Shown piece by piece: positions 54,858 through 63,448 of a stretch of DNA of 64,000 nucleotides. Below the pieces are notes generated by a model. The model saw only the letters and a list, made by a program, of their open reading frames with translations, searched no databases and was not told the DNA's origin. The stretch's first letter is position 1. The number at the start of each line of letters is the position of its first letter. Both the position numbers and the translations under genes were made by a program. Location of the stretch: assembly GCA_022821985.1 (NCBI GenBank), contig JAJECP010000036.1:1-64000 (forward strand), in the 5' to 3' direction. This DNA is from Acidimicrobiia bacterium (GTDB lineage Bacteria > Actinomycetota > Acidimicrobiia > Acidimicrobiales > Poriferisodalaceae).

Positions 54858-57269
54858 TCAGGCGCCTCGCTCGAGCGGGCAGCACCCCGGAGCGCAGCTG
54901 TCCGGGCGCGGTCCCAGCCGGCCGACCGCGGGCCGTTCGGCTCGCAGACCTGCCGTCTCCTCCACGAGATCCACCAGCGCCTCCACGAACAATGGATGCG
55001 TGCCGACCGACCGAGCACGCACCATGGTGATGCCAGCGCGGGCGGCTGCGGCACGCGCCTTGGTGTCGAGGTCGACAAGCACTTCCATGTGGTCGGAGAC
55101 GAAGCCGAGCGGCACGACGAGGACGGTACGGCAGCCCGCCGAGCCGAGCTGGGCGAGCCGGTCGTTGACGTCGGGTTCCAGCCACGGCACGTGCGGTGGA
55201 CCGCTGCGCGACTGGTACACCACCTCGATCTGGCCGCTCAGGCCCGCCATGCCGGCGACTGTCTCGGCGGCATCGCGGAGCTGCGCCTCGTAGTCGCACG
55301 ATGCAGCCATCCGGCTCGGCAGGCTGTGCGCGGTGAACAGGGTGTGCACATCGCTGCGCAGGCGAGCGCCGTCGAGTGCCTCTCGGATGCGCTCAGCGAG
55401 GGCGCCGGCGAATCCGGGGTGATTGCCATAGACCCGCACCCGCGACAGGCGTGGTGCTCCGGGCACCTCGCTGGCAGCTTGTGCGAGATCTTCGTGATAT
55501 TGGCGGCAGCCCGAATACGAGCTGAATGCGGAGGTCACGATCACCGCCGCGTGGCGGCGTCCTTCGCTGGCCATCTGGCCGACGGCGTCACGCAGGTACG
55601 GGTGCCAGTTGCGATTGCCCCAGTAGCACGCCAATGGCGTGCCCCGGCGAGCGAGTTCGCCCGACAGCGCCGCCAGCAAAGCGCGGTTCTGCTCGTTGAT
55701 CGGGCTCACGCCGCCATGACGCAGGTACTGCTGAGCGACCTGGGCGAGTCGCTCTGCTGGAACGTCGCGTCCCCGAGTGACGTTCCGCAAGAACGGCATC
55801 ACGTCGTCGGGACCTTCCGGCCCTCCAAACGACAGCAGCAGCACGGAGTCGATCGACTCGGGTCCGAGGGCTTCTTGGGCCGGTGCAGCCCGGAAAGACT
55901 GCACCGTGACCGGCCCGCGCTGCCCGAGCCCAGCGGCAGGCGCTGCATCGCTCAGAGGGACCGCGGCAGCGGCATCGCCCGCACGGGCCGCCGGCGCCGT
56001 CGGGAACTGTTCGCGCTGTGCCGGCGTCGTGGCGCGGGCGGCGGTCTCACCGGTGCCGACGGTGGCGAGGGGGACGACGCGGGCGCGCCCGGAAGCGACC
56101 AGCAACGGCACCGATGTGAGCGCAATGATCATCGCCGCCACGATCGTCACGCGGTAACCGGCGCCGTCAATCAGCAGCCCTGCCAACGGCGGCCCGACAA
56201 GCCCGCCGATGCCTGCAGCGGTGTACAGCGCACCCAAGACGCCGCCGAGTCCGGCGAGCCCGAAGAGTTCTGCGGCAACCGCAGGAGACAGGGCGATGAA
56301 GCCGCCGTAGCTGCAGCCCATCACCAGCGTGTAGATCACGAGCACCGTGTAGTTGTCGCCGGCAAAGAGCCAGATCAGGTAGCTCAGCCCCATGATCGTG
56401 AAGGAGAGCTGGTACAGCCGCATGAGCGGCAGCACGGTGCCGAGTGCACCGAGTGCCAGCCGCCCGAGCAGCGAGGCCAGGCCGATGATGCTGATAAGCC
56501 ACTGACCGCCTGGCTTGCCGAGGTCGTCGAGGTAGTCCTTGATGTAGATGATCGGGACGAACAGGCTGGCGCTCAGCAGCATCATCGAGAAATAGAGCAG
56601 CGTGTACCGCCGGTTGTGCATGAGCCTGCGCAGCGACGGCATCTCGCTCGGGGGCGCGACATGGGGCGGACGCCGAGCGGCGATCGCAGCCAGCATGAGC
56701 AATCCCGTCGACACGACAGCGAGCACCCGGTAGGTGTCGCGCCAGCCGTAGAGCTCGATGAGCCATTCCGCAGCCCAGGCGCCGGCGAAGTGACCCAGTC
56801 CGATCCCAGCCACGGCCACGCCCAGTGCCGCTGTGCGGTGACGTTCGAACCAGCCGCCGACCACCGAGACCATCGGGACGTATACACACGCCACGCTGAT
56901 CCCCACGCCGAGCACGTAGGTCGTCATCGCTAGCCACAGGCTCTGGGCCAGGCTGGTCGCCCAGAGGCCGACTCCGAGGGCGACGGCGCCAGCGAAGAGC
57001 ACACGTCGGGGTCCGTAGCGGTCGCCGAGGCGACCGGTGAACACACCGAGCACGAAATAGAGGAACGTCGGAATCGCGAAGAGCAGCGACGCCAAACCGG
57101 TGCCGATGCTGAACTCGTCGCGGATGGAGGCGAGCACGACCCCGAAGCTGTAGGCCACGGCGAAGACCGCGAACGTGGCGAGCGAAGCCGACAGCGCGAC
57201 GGCCCATCCGGCAGCCGAGTCCAGCTGGAGGCTGCGGGCGGTGGCGCCCTCGTCGGCGGTTGTGCTCAA
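54858..57269 (-). CDS. hemH: Fusion of an MFS transporter with a (copro)porphyrin ferrochelatase
   Basis: One uninterrupted 803-residue frame. Residues 20-405 are an MFS transporter with 12 membrane helices (FTGRLGDRYGPRRVL is the loop 2-3 motif). Residues 405-470 are an Ala/Pro-rich linker. Residues 471-803 are a complete ferrochelatase: LLLSFGGPEGPDDVMPFLRN, FTAHSLP with catalytic His648, YQSRSGPPHVPWLEPDV, and GFVSDHMEV with Glu729. Cys588 (SYSGC) and Cys792/796/797 at the end fit the [2Fe-2S] set of actinobacterial enzymes. A porphyrin or heme cargo for the MFS half is inference. An internal GTG before the ferrochelatase half could also be used. Confidence 0.9.
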   Translation of the reverse strand: MSTTADEGATARSLQLDSAAGWAVALSASLATFAVFAVAYSFGVVLASIRDEFSIGTGLASLLFAIPTFLYFVLGVFTGRLGDRYGPRRVLFAGAVALGVGLWATSLAQSLWLAMTTYVLGVGISVACVYVPMVSVVGGWFERHRTAALGVAVAGIGLGHFAGAWAAEWLIELYGWRDTYRVLAVVSTGLLMLAAIAARRPPHVAPPSEMPSLRRLMHNRRYTLLYFSMMLLSASLFVPIIYIKDYLDDLGKPGGQWLISIIGLASLLGRLALGALGTVLPLMRLYQLSFTIMGLSYLIWLFAGDNYTVLVIYTLVMGCSYGGFIALSPAVAAELFGLAGLGGVLGALYTAAGIGGLVGPPLAGLLIDGAGYRVTIVAAMIIALTSVPLLVASGRARVVPLATVGTGETAARATTPAQREQFPTAPAARAGDAAAAVPLSDAAPAAGLGQRGPVTVQSFRAAPAQEALGPESIDSVLLLSFGGPEGPDDVMPFLRNVTRGRDVPAERLAQVAQQYLRHGGVSPINEQNRALLAALSGELARRGTPLACYWGNRNWHPYLRDAVGQMASEGRRHAAVIVTSAFSSYSGCRQYHEDLAQAASEVPGAPRLSRVRVYGNHPGFAGALAERIREALDGARLRSDVHTLFTAHSLPSRMAASCDYEAQLRDAAETVAGMAGLSGQIEVVYQSRSGPPHVPWLEPDVNDRLAQLGSAGCRTVLVVPLGFVSDHMEVLVDLDTKARAAAARAGITMVRARSVGTHPLFVEALVDLVEETAGLRAERPAVGRLGPRPDSCAPGCCPLERGA

Positions 57270-57395
57270 GGTCGTTCGCCCGGTGCTGTGCAGTCAGTGC
57301 CACCGCTGTCGACTCACCAGTGGCGCGAACGGGCACATTACTGCCGTACCGTTGCACCGGGAGGAGCCGATTCTGACTCGGAGGGGACCAGCGAG

Positions 57396-57677
57396 ATGAC
57401 CGCCCAGACCCTCAGCGATGGCGTCAGCAGCATTCCAGTCGCCAGCGGCGCTGCTGCGGGCAGTCCCGACGTCATCGAGCGCCCCGACACCCGCACGACA
57501 GACGGCGATCACGACCGCTTCTCTCACTACGTCAACAAGACGGCGCTGACCCGCTCGGCCGTCAGCGGCGAAGCGGTTGTGGCGCTGTGCGGCAAGAAGT
57601 GGGTGCCGACGCGAGACGGCGAGCGCTACCCGGTGTGCCCGGCCTGCAAGGAGATCTATGCCGGACTGCGCTCGTGA
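57396..57677 (+). CDS. DUF3039 family protein
   Basis: The 93-residue protein ends HYVNKTALTRSAVSGEAVVALCGKKW, then RYPVCPACKEIYAGLR, the DUF3039 pattern with a CxxC likely to bind zinc with the earlier Cys. The family is restricted to actinobacteria and has no known job. GGAGGGG lies before ATG 57396. The first 40 residues are low complexity. It is divergent from the transporter-ferrochelatase gene. Confidence 0.85.
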   Translation: MTAQTLSDGVSSIPVASGAAAGSPDVIERPDTRTTDGDHDRFSHYVNKTALTRSAVSGEAVVALCGKKWVPTRDGERYPVCPACKEIYAGLRS

Positions 57678-57822
57678 CGCAAGAAATTGGACAATGGCAG
57701 ATCGCGGGACGCGACTAGCCTTGCGACCATCGTGACCGAACCAACCGTCGGCAAGTCTGGTTGCCGTCTGCGCGCCACCGACTCATGAGTGCTGCGCTGA
57801 CGACTTACTGCGCCGGAGCCCA

Positions 57823-58785
57823 GTGACCGACACACAGGTCCGGATACACGTGCCGGGCAATCACCTCATGGTCGGGGTGCTAGGGCAGCGCGACGAGCAC
57901 CTGCGGCTGGTGGCAGACCACTTTGCAGATGCCGACATTCACGTGCGTGGCAACGAGATCACCGTGGCGGGGCCCAGCGCAGCGCTCGTCGGGCAGGTCT
58001 TCGAGGAGATGGTGCACGTGCTCGAGGCCGGCCAGCGCATCGAGCCCGAGATGCTCGACCGTGTCATCGACATGGTCGAGGCCGACGAGAGCCCGAGCGA
58101 CGTGCTGTCTGCCCCGATCGTGCGCGCGCCCAACGGCAGGGTGGTGCGGGCGAAGAGCGCGGGCCAGAAGCGCTACGTGGAGATGATCCGCTCGAACATC
58201 GTGACGTTTGCTGTCGGGCCGGCCGGCACCGGCAAGACGTGGCTTGCGGTGGCGCTTGCCGTCGATGCGCTGATGTCGAAGGCCGTGCGGCGCATCGTGC
58301 TCACCCGTCCGGCTGTGGAAGCGGGCGAACGGCTGGGCTTCCTGCCAGGGGATCTGATGGCCAAGATCGACCCGTATCTGGCCCCGCTGTATGACTCGCT
58401 GTACGACATGCTCGATGTGGAGACTGCCGCCAAGCTGCTCGAGCGCAAGACGATCGATGTGGCGCCGCTGGCATTCATGCGCGGCCGCACGCTGAACGAC
58501 AGCTTCATCATCCTCGACGAGGCGCAGAACACCACACCCGAACAGATGAAGATGTTCCTGACCCGCATCGGCTTCGGCTCCAAGGTGGTGGTGACCGGCG
58601 ACCGCACGCAGATCGACGTGCCCGGTGGCAAGAGCGGGCTGATCGACGTGGAACAGGCGCTCGACGGCATTCCCGGGCTTGCGTTCGCTCGCCTCGGCAG
58701 GCGGGACATCACCCGGCATCGCATCGTCGGCGACATCGTGGCGGCATATGACCGGCGTGACGCGAAACGCAACGGCAGCGAGTGA
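57823..58785 (+). CDS. phoH: PhoH-family ATPase
   Basis: The 320-residue protein has Walker A GPAGTGKT at 132-139, [27 protein letters not shown] as Walker B and sensor, and [18 protein letters not shown]. An N-terminal KH-like part precedes. PhoH is an RNA-linked ATPase; with YbeY it belongs to a conserved RNA cluster. GTG 57823 overlaps the stop of a 13-codon open frame at 57785-57826. It is first in the phoH-ybeY-corC-era run. Confidence 0.93.
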   Translation: MTDTQVRIHVPGNHLMVGVLGQRDEHLRLVADHFADADIHVRGNEITVAGPSAALVGQVFEEMVHVLEAGQRIEPEMLDRVIDMVEADESPSDVLSAPIVRAPNGRVVRAKSAGQKRYVEMIRSNIVTFAVGPAGTGKTWLAVALAVDALMSKAVRRIVLTRPAVEAGERLGFLPGDLMAKIDPYLAPLYDSLYDMLDVETAAKLLERKTIDVAPLAFMRGRTLNDSFIILDEAQNTTPEQMKMFLTRIGFGSKVVVTGDRTQIDVPGGKSGLIDVEQALDGIPGLAFARLGRRDITRHRIVGDIVAAYDRRDAKRNGSE

Positions 58786-58789
58786 ACGA

Positions 58790-59290
58790 GTGGCTGGTGG
58801 CGGCACCGGCACCGACGGCGTGCTGATCGCAGATCGTCAGAACGACGTGCAGATCGATGCCCGGCGCTACCGCGTGCTGGTGCGGCAGATGCTGGACGCC
58901 GAGGGTGTGCCGCCGGGCACTGAAACCGCCGTGACGTTCGTGGGCCGCGACGAGATGGCCGAGCTGAATGAAGCTCACATGGGTCACACCGGGCCGACCG
59001 ACGTTCTCGCCTTCCCGCTGGATCTCGTGCCGGGCCCGCAGGTGCCGGACGGGGCCAGCATCCGGCTGGCCGGCGACATCGTCGTGTGCCCAGCCGTCGC
59101 TGCGGTGAATGCGGAGGCAGGCGAGGGGTCTCGCCCGGGTCACGACGGCAGCGTCACCGCGGAAATCGATTTGCTCGTCGTGCACGGCGTGCTGCACTTG
59201 CTCGGCATGGATCACGCGGAGCCTGCCGAAGCCGCTGCCATGCGAGCCCGCGAGACTGAGCACTTGCGCAGCTTGTGGAGCCGGTCATGA
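58790..59290 (+). CDS. ybeY: Endoribonuclease YbeY
   Basis: The 166-residue protein has the zinc motif HGVLHLLGMDH (HxxxHxxxxxH) and DEMAELNEAHMGHTGPTDVLAFPL, the YbeY signature. It matures rRNA and helps in ribosome quality control. GTG 58790 just after the phoH stop is preferred; an ATG at 58748 would overlap phoH by 38 bases. The stop overlaps the corC ATG. Confidence 0.93.
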   Translation: MAGGGTGTDGVLIADRQNDVQIDARRYRVLVRQMLDAEGVPPGTETAVTFVGRDEMAELNEAHMGHTGPTDVLAFPLDLVPGPQVPDGASIRLAGDIVVCPAVAAVNAEAGEGSRPGHDGSVTAEIDLLVVHGVLHLLGMDHAEPAEAAAMRARETEHLRSLWSRS

Positions 59291-60621
59291 ACTGGGTGCT
59301 GGGCGCTGTCGCGGCGGCGATCCTGCTCACGGCGGCCATGTTCCTGCGACTGGTCGAGGCGACGTTCGTGCGTCTGGGCCGAGCCCGCGCTTCGGGCCTC
59401 GACGAATCCAATGGCAACGGAGAGCGTCACAACGGCGACCGCGACAACGGGCATCCGAGCGTCCCGCCGAAGGCCTCGCTGGAGCAGCTCGTGGAGGACC
59501 GCGAGGTCGTGCTGGGTCCCGTCTCGCTGCTGCGAGTGCTGGCCCAGGTGACGCTGGTGGGTGGTGTCACCTGGGTGGCCGCGAGCCGTACGGGTGCAGC
59601 GGGCATCGTGGCTGCTATGGCCGTGACAGCCATCGTGCTGTTCGGCGTGACCGAGGCGATGCCCCGGCGGTGGGGGGTCGAGGCCAACGACCGCATGGCG
59701 CGGGTGCTCGCGCCGATCGCTCGCGTGTTGAGTCGCACCGGACCGCTCGCTTGGGTTGCCCGGCTGCTGGCATTCCCCGCGCGCGCTGTAGGACCTGCCG
59801 CTACACAGGGCGACAGCGGCGAGGTCACCGAGGACGAGCTCGTGGCGCTGGCATCGGCTGCAGCGCAGGCCAGCCTGATCGAGGACAGCGAGGCCGAGCT
59901 GATCGGCCAGATCATGGAGCTCGGCGACACCATCGTGCGTGAGGTGATGGTGCCTCGCCCCGACATGGTCACCGTGAGCCTCGATGACAGCGTCGCTGAT
60001 GCGCTGGAGCAAATCATCGCCTCGGGCTTCACACGCCTGCCGGTGACCGCCGCCAGCGTCGACGACCTGCGGGGCATCGTGCTGGCGAAGGATCTCGTTG
60101 CGGCCTACCTGCACGGCACACCAACGAAGGGGCCTGGCTCGGACGGCGTAGTCACCTGCGCACAGGTGCTGCGGCCAGCCACCTTCGTGCCGGAAACCAA
60201 GCGTGTCAGCGACCTGATGCGCGAGATGCAGGAATCCAAGTCTCACTTGGCTATCGCCGTGGACGAGTACGGGGGCGTGGCAGGGCTGGTCACGCTCGAG
60301 GACATCATCGAAGAACTGGTGGGCGAGATTGCCGACGAGTACGACGCCGACGAGGCGCTCGTCCAGGAAGTAGACGACGGCGCGTTTATGTTCTCGGGGC
60401 GGCTGCCCGCGTCGCGGCTGGCCGAGGTTCTGGAGCTTCGACTGCCCGAGGGTGACTGGGACACGGTCGGCGGGTTGCTGCTCGACCGCATGGGCCACGT
60501 GCCCGAAACGGGCGAGACCACGGAACTCGACGGCTGGTGCCTGTCTGCGCTTGAGGTAGAAGGCCGGCGCATCAACCTCGTCGGCGCCCGGCGAGGAGCC
60601 GATCCGGCGGGTTCCGGGTAG
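59287..60621 (+). CDS. CorC/HlyC-type CBS-domain membrane protein
   Basis: The 444-residue protein has membrane segments in its first 150 residues (WVLGAVAAAILLTAAMFL, then GIVAAMAVTAIVLFGVTEAMP). A pair of CBS domains follows (VREVMVPRPDMVTVSLDD, FVPETKRVSDLMREMQES) and a C-terminal CorC_HlyC domain ending LEVEGRRINLVGARRG. Family members move or sense Mg2+/Co2+. The first part is shorter than a full DUF21. ATG 59287 overlaps ybeY by 4 bases. Confidence 0.9.
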   Translation: MNWVLGAVAAAILLTAAMFLRLVEATFVRLGRARASGLDESNGNGERHNGDRDNGHPSVPPKASLEQLVEDREVVLGPVSLLRVLAQVTLVGGVTWVAASRTGAAGIVAAMAVTAIVLFGVTEAMPRRWGVEANDRMARVLAPIARVLSRTGPLAWVARLLAFPARAVGPAATQGDSGEVTEDELVALASAAAQASLIEDSEAELIGQIMELGDTIVREVMVPRPDMVTVSLDDSVADALEQIIASGFTRLPVTAASVDDLRGIVLAKDLVAAYLHGTPTKGPGSDGVVTCAQVLRPATFVPETKRVSDLMREMQESKSHLAIAVDEYGGVAGLVTLEDIIEELVGEIADEYDADEALVQEVDDGAFMFSGRLPASRLAEVLELRLPEGDWDTVGGLLLDRMGHVPETGETTELDGWCLSALEVEGRRINLVGARRGADPAGSG

Positions 60622-60635
60622 GCCCGGAGCGGGCG

Positions 60636-61517
60636 GTGCGCTCAGGCTTTGTGACCCTCGTGGGGCGCCCGAATGCAGGCAAGTCGACATTGCTGAACTG
60701 CTTGGTGGGCAGCAAGATCAGCATCACCTCCGCCAAGCCCCAGACCACTCGGCTGCGTGTCATGGGCGTGCGGCACCTTCCCGACGCGCAGATCGTTTTC
60801 GTCGACACGCCCGGCATCGCCAAGCCGGTGACGCCGCTGGGCGAGCAGCTCAACGAGACCGCCCGCACCGCCGTCAACGAGCTGGAGCCGGTGGACGTGA
60901 TCTGCATGGTGCTCGATGCCACAGCGCCGCTCGGTCGCGGCGACCGGCTCATCTGGGAGTCGCTGCCGTCGGGCATCTCCAAGGTGGTTGCAGTCACGAA
61001 ATGCGACCGGGCGTCGAGGGCCCAAGTGCTGGATCAGCTTTCTGCCGCTGGGGAGTTCGACGCCGATGCGTATTTCCCCGTGTCGGGAGTGAGCGGCGAA
61101 GGCACTGATGCCCTGATCAATCACTTGGCGGCCGGACTGGACGAGGGTCCTGCGTACTTTCCTCCCGAGAGCATCACCGATCTGCCCGACGCGTGGCGCA
61201 TCTCCGAGGCGGTGCGCGAGCAGTTGCTGGCGCGGCTGGGCGACGAACTGCCCTACAGCATCGCGGTCCGTGTCACCGAGTGGGAGCCCGACCGCATCCG
61301 CTGCGACATTGCCGTGGAGCGGCCCTCGCAGAAGGGCATCGTGATTGGCAAGGGCGGGCGGATGCTGCGAGACGTAGGCACAGCGGCACGCCGCGAGCTG
61401 GGCCTCGACGGTGTCTATCTGGAGCTGCGGGTGCGTGTAGAGCCGGACTGGCAGCGCACCCCTGACGCGGTCGCGCGCATGCTCGCTCCTAACGCCCCTT
61501 CCGAGCCCTCCGATTGA
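60636..61517 (+). CDS. era: GTPase Era
   Basis: The 293-residue protein has G1 GRPNAGKST, the switch KISITSAKPQTTR, G3 DTPG and a C-terminal KH domain (GIVIGKGGRMLRDVGTAARR). G4 reads TKCD in place of NKxD, a change seen in other actinobacteria. It binds 16S rRNA and guides 30S assembly. GTG 60636 leaves 14 bases after corC. It is the last gene before the integrative element. Confidence 0.95.
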   Translation: MRSGFVTLVGRPNAGKSTLLNCLVGSKISITSAKPQTTRLRVMGVRHLPDAQIVFVDTPGIAKPVTPLGEQLNETARTAVNELEPVDVICMVLDATAPLGRGDRLIWESLPSGISKVVAVTKCDRASRAQVLDQLSAAGEFDADAYFPVSGVSGEGTDALINHLAAGLDEGPAYFPPESITDLPDAWRISEAVREQLLARLGDELPYSIAVRVTEWEPDRIRCDIAVERPSQKGIVIGKGGRMLRDVGTAARRELGLDGVYLELRVRVEPDWQRTPDAVARMLAPNAPSEPSD

Positions 61518-61545
61518 CGACGTACAGATGTCATAGCGGAGGAGG

Positions 61546-61580
61546 GCGGCAGGGAACTCTGCGACGTTGCGACCTGCTGG
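61546..61580 (+). repeat. Dispersed 35-bp repeat, copy 2 (half of the palindromic unit), next to the integrase
   Basis: Matches the minus strand of 132-166 with one mismatch (34 of 35). Unlike copy 1 it is not followed by the inverted arm: homology stops right after CTGCTGG at 61580. It lies 28 bases after the era stop and 180 before the integrase start, where an attachment site would be expected. The remainder of 61518-61759 holds no gene; an inverted repeat GGTAT/ATACC lies just before the integrase. Confidence 0.75.
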
Positions 61581-61731
61581 TTTGCAATCGCGCGAAGCCG
61601 GTAGGCGCTCGGCGGACGCTGGCGGACACCTACGAACAGACAAACAAGCAGATCAGACGCTATTTCTGTGTGTCGCGGAGTCCGCAGCCGTGCGCCAGCG
61701 TGCCACGCCGTTCGCCGTCGTTATGGTATAT

Positions 61732-61751
61732 TCGTTGGCATACCGGCGAAA
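61732..61751. promoter_or_regulatory. Inverted repeat upstream of the integrase (possible operator)
   Basis: GGTAT and ATACC form a short inverted repeat separated by 10 bases (ATTCGTTGGC), set in a locally A+T-rich spot with a TATATT-like -10 sequence. It lies 10-30 bases before the integrase ATG at 61760. This would suit an autoregulated integrase promoter, but the repeat is short. Confidence 0.35.
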
Positions 61752-61759
61752 GGGATGCC

Positions 61760-62992
61760 ATGCCGAAGCTCAGCAAGCCGCTCACGACGAAGTTCGTGCG
61801 CGACGCCAAGCCCAAGCCCGACGGCCGGCCCGCCACCTACGGCGACGGCCGCTACGGGCTTGCGCTCAAAGTCGAATGGGGCAAGTCGGGCCACATCCTC
61901 AAGCGCTGGGTTCAGAAGGTCACCCTGCCCGACGGGCGGCGCAGCTTCGTCGGCCACGGCAATGCCGACCTTGTGCCGCTGGCACAAGCAAGGCGGCTCG
62001 CGGCGGACACTGCCGCCGCGGCGGGCCGCGGCGAGGATGTCCGCACCCGCAAGACAGCCCAGCCGGGCGCACTCACATTCGAGGCGGCGTGGCGCGCGAT
62101 GCACGACAAGATGTCAGCGGCCAACAGCGCCGCCCGCACCGTCGAAGGCCGAGCGCAAAGGTTCCGCGACTACATGGCCGACACGCTGGGCACCAAGCCC
62201 GTCGCCGCCGTCACTCACCAAGACATCGTGCGCGTGCTTGAGCCGATCTGGCACGACAAGCCCGGAGTAAGCAAGAACGTGCGCTTGGACATCCTGCGGG
62301 CGCTGTCGGGCGCAATCGGCCAAGGTCTCGACGCGATGCCGACATCGAAAGAGGCGCTCGAAGCCACGCTCGGGCCGAAGCAACGCCGCGAAGTCAAGCG
62401 GCGCAAAGCCGTTCGCTACGGCGACATTCCGAACGCTGTTGCTGCCATCTTGGCTAGCGGATCGGCGGCGCAGGCCAAAGCGGCAACGCTGTTCACGATT
62501 CTGACAGCGGGGCGCAGCATCGAGACTCGCCGCGCTGACTGGGCCGAATTCAACTTCGACACTGCGGTATGGACACAAGACGGCGAGCGCATGAAAGCCG
62601 GAAAGACTCACCGCGTGCCGCTTTCGGCACCGGCGCTGAGGCTGCTCGAAGCCGTCGGCATCGCACAGCAAGGCCAAGTGTTCGCCGGACTTGCCGACTC
62701 GGCCATGCGCACCGTCGCCAAGGCTGCCGGACTGACAGACGTCGACGGCGAGCAAGCCGACGTTCACGGCTTCCGCACATCGTTCGCAGAATGGGCGCAG
62801 GAAACAGGCCAAGACGAGACGGCTGCCAAGCTCGCCATAGCGCACGGCAACGGCGCACAGTCAGACTCTGACGCTGCCTACTTCCGCAGCGACAAGCTCG
62901 ACGCCCGCCGCGAGATCATGGCCGCATGGGCCAGCTACGCCATGAGCGCCGTAGAGGATCATGAGGCAGCATGGGCGGCGTTGGCTGACTGA
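61760..62992 (+). CDS. P4-type tyrosine recombinase / integrase
   Basis: The 410-residue protein has an N-terminal arm-binding domain (residues 1-95, YGLALKVEWGKSGHILKRWV, LPDGRRSFVGHG; DUF4102-like). A core-binding domain follows (about 105-200). The catalytic domain has Arg252 (LTAGRSIETR), His336-x-x-Arg339 (HGFR), His362 and nucleophile Tyr374 (AAYFRSD). It integrates an element at an attachment site. GGG at 7-9 bases precedes ATG 61760. All catalytic residues are present, so it may be active. Confidence 0.92.
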   Translation: MPKLSKPLTTKFVRDAKPKPDGRPATYGDGRYGLALKVEWGKSGHILKRWVQKVTLPDGRRSFVGHGNADLVPLAQARRLAADTAAAAGRGEDVRTRKTAQPGALTFEAAWRAMHDKMSAANSAARTVEGRAQRFRDYMADTLGTKPVAAVTHQDIVRVLEPIWHDKPGVSKNVRLDILRALSGAIGQGLDAMPTSKEALEATLGPKQRREVKRRKAVRYGDIPNAVAAILASGSAAQAKAATLFTILTAGRSIETRRADWAEFNFDTAVWTQDGERMKAGKTHRVPLSAPALRLLEAVGIAQQGQVFAGLADSAMRTVAKAAGLTDVDGEQADVHGFRTSFAEWAQETGQDETAAKLAIAHGNGAQSDSDAAYFRSDKLDARREIMAAWASYAMSAVEDHEAAWAALAD

Positions 62993-63011
62993 CACAGCGC
63001 CACAGCGACAC

Positions 63012-63049
63012 AAGCCGCCAGAACGCCGCTGGGGCGCTTCTGGCGGCTT
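63012..63049. terminator. Strong hairpin after the integrase gene
   Basis: AAGCCGCCAGAA at 63012-63023 pairs perfectly with TTCTGGCGGCTT at 63038-63049, and further G:C pairs close the loop. It begins 20 bases after the integrase stop. There is no T-tract. It would end transcription from both sides, as the next gene is convergent. Confidence 0.7.
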
Positions 63050-63057
63050 CGTCGCGT

Positions 63058-63139
63058 CAAGGCACGCTGTCCAAGCTGCTACGCCGCCAGCAGCCTCACA
63101 ACGCCGCTGCAGCGTCTCAGGCTGCGGCGGCGTGCCTTG
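63058..63139. repeat. Large inverted repeat / stem-loop in the integrase-cargo gap
   Basis: CAAGGCACGC (63058-63067) is the perfect reverse complement of GCGTGCCTTG (63130-63139). Inside, CCGCC/GCAGCCT and AGGCTGCGGCGG add a further near-perfect stem. The spacing leaves an asymmetric internal loop. It could be a second terminator, a structured RNA or a recombination site; nothing decides between them. Confidence 0.6.
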
Positions 63140-63184
63140 GTACGCCCAGCGGCTCAGGACGCGCCCAGCAGCCTCAGAACGGCG

Positions 63185-63448
63185 CTAGGCGTTGCGCTGG
63201 CGCAGTACGGCCAAGTCGCCGCCTTCTATCCATCTTGTCGGCGTGTCGGCAATCAGTCCGCTGCCTAGGCCGTAGTCGAGCCTCAGCCGCAGGACATGGT
63301 CGACGGCGTAAGCGTTATGCACATTGTGAGCACCCGCGTCGTCGTGATGCACGCGCAAGCTGTCCGGCTCGCCTACTGCCCAAGCAGCCGTATTGATGCT
63401 GCCGCCGCACACAGCGCAGAACAGCGTCTCGGCAGGCTCGGCGCTCAC
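63185..63448 (-). CDS. Small unknown protein of the integrative element
   Basis: The 87-residue protein begins MSAEPAETLFCAVCGGSIN, with a CxxC like a zinc knuckle. It holds LRVHHDDAGAHNVHNAYAVDHVL, rich in His and Asp. A metal-binding or HNH-like role is conceivable but no full motif is present. GTG 63448 overlaps the upstream stop in GTGA, so it is translated with the preceding gene. No function is claimed. Confidence 0.6.
   Translation of the reverse strand: MSAEPAETLFCAVCGGSINTAAWAVGEPDSLRVHHDDAGAHNVHNAYAVDHVLRLRLDYGLGSGLIADTPTRWIEGGDLAVLRQRNA

Noticed and set aside
61518-61759. tRNA or tRNA fragment as attachment site for the integrase
   Set aside because: No tRNA 3' end or T-loop was found; the repeat half-palindrome is a better candidate.
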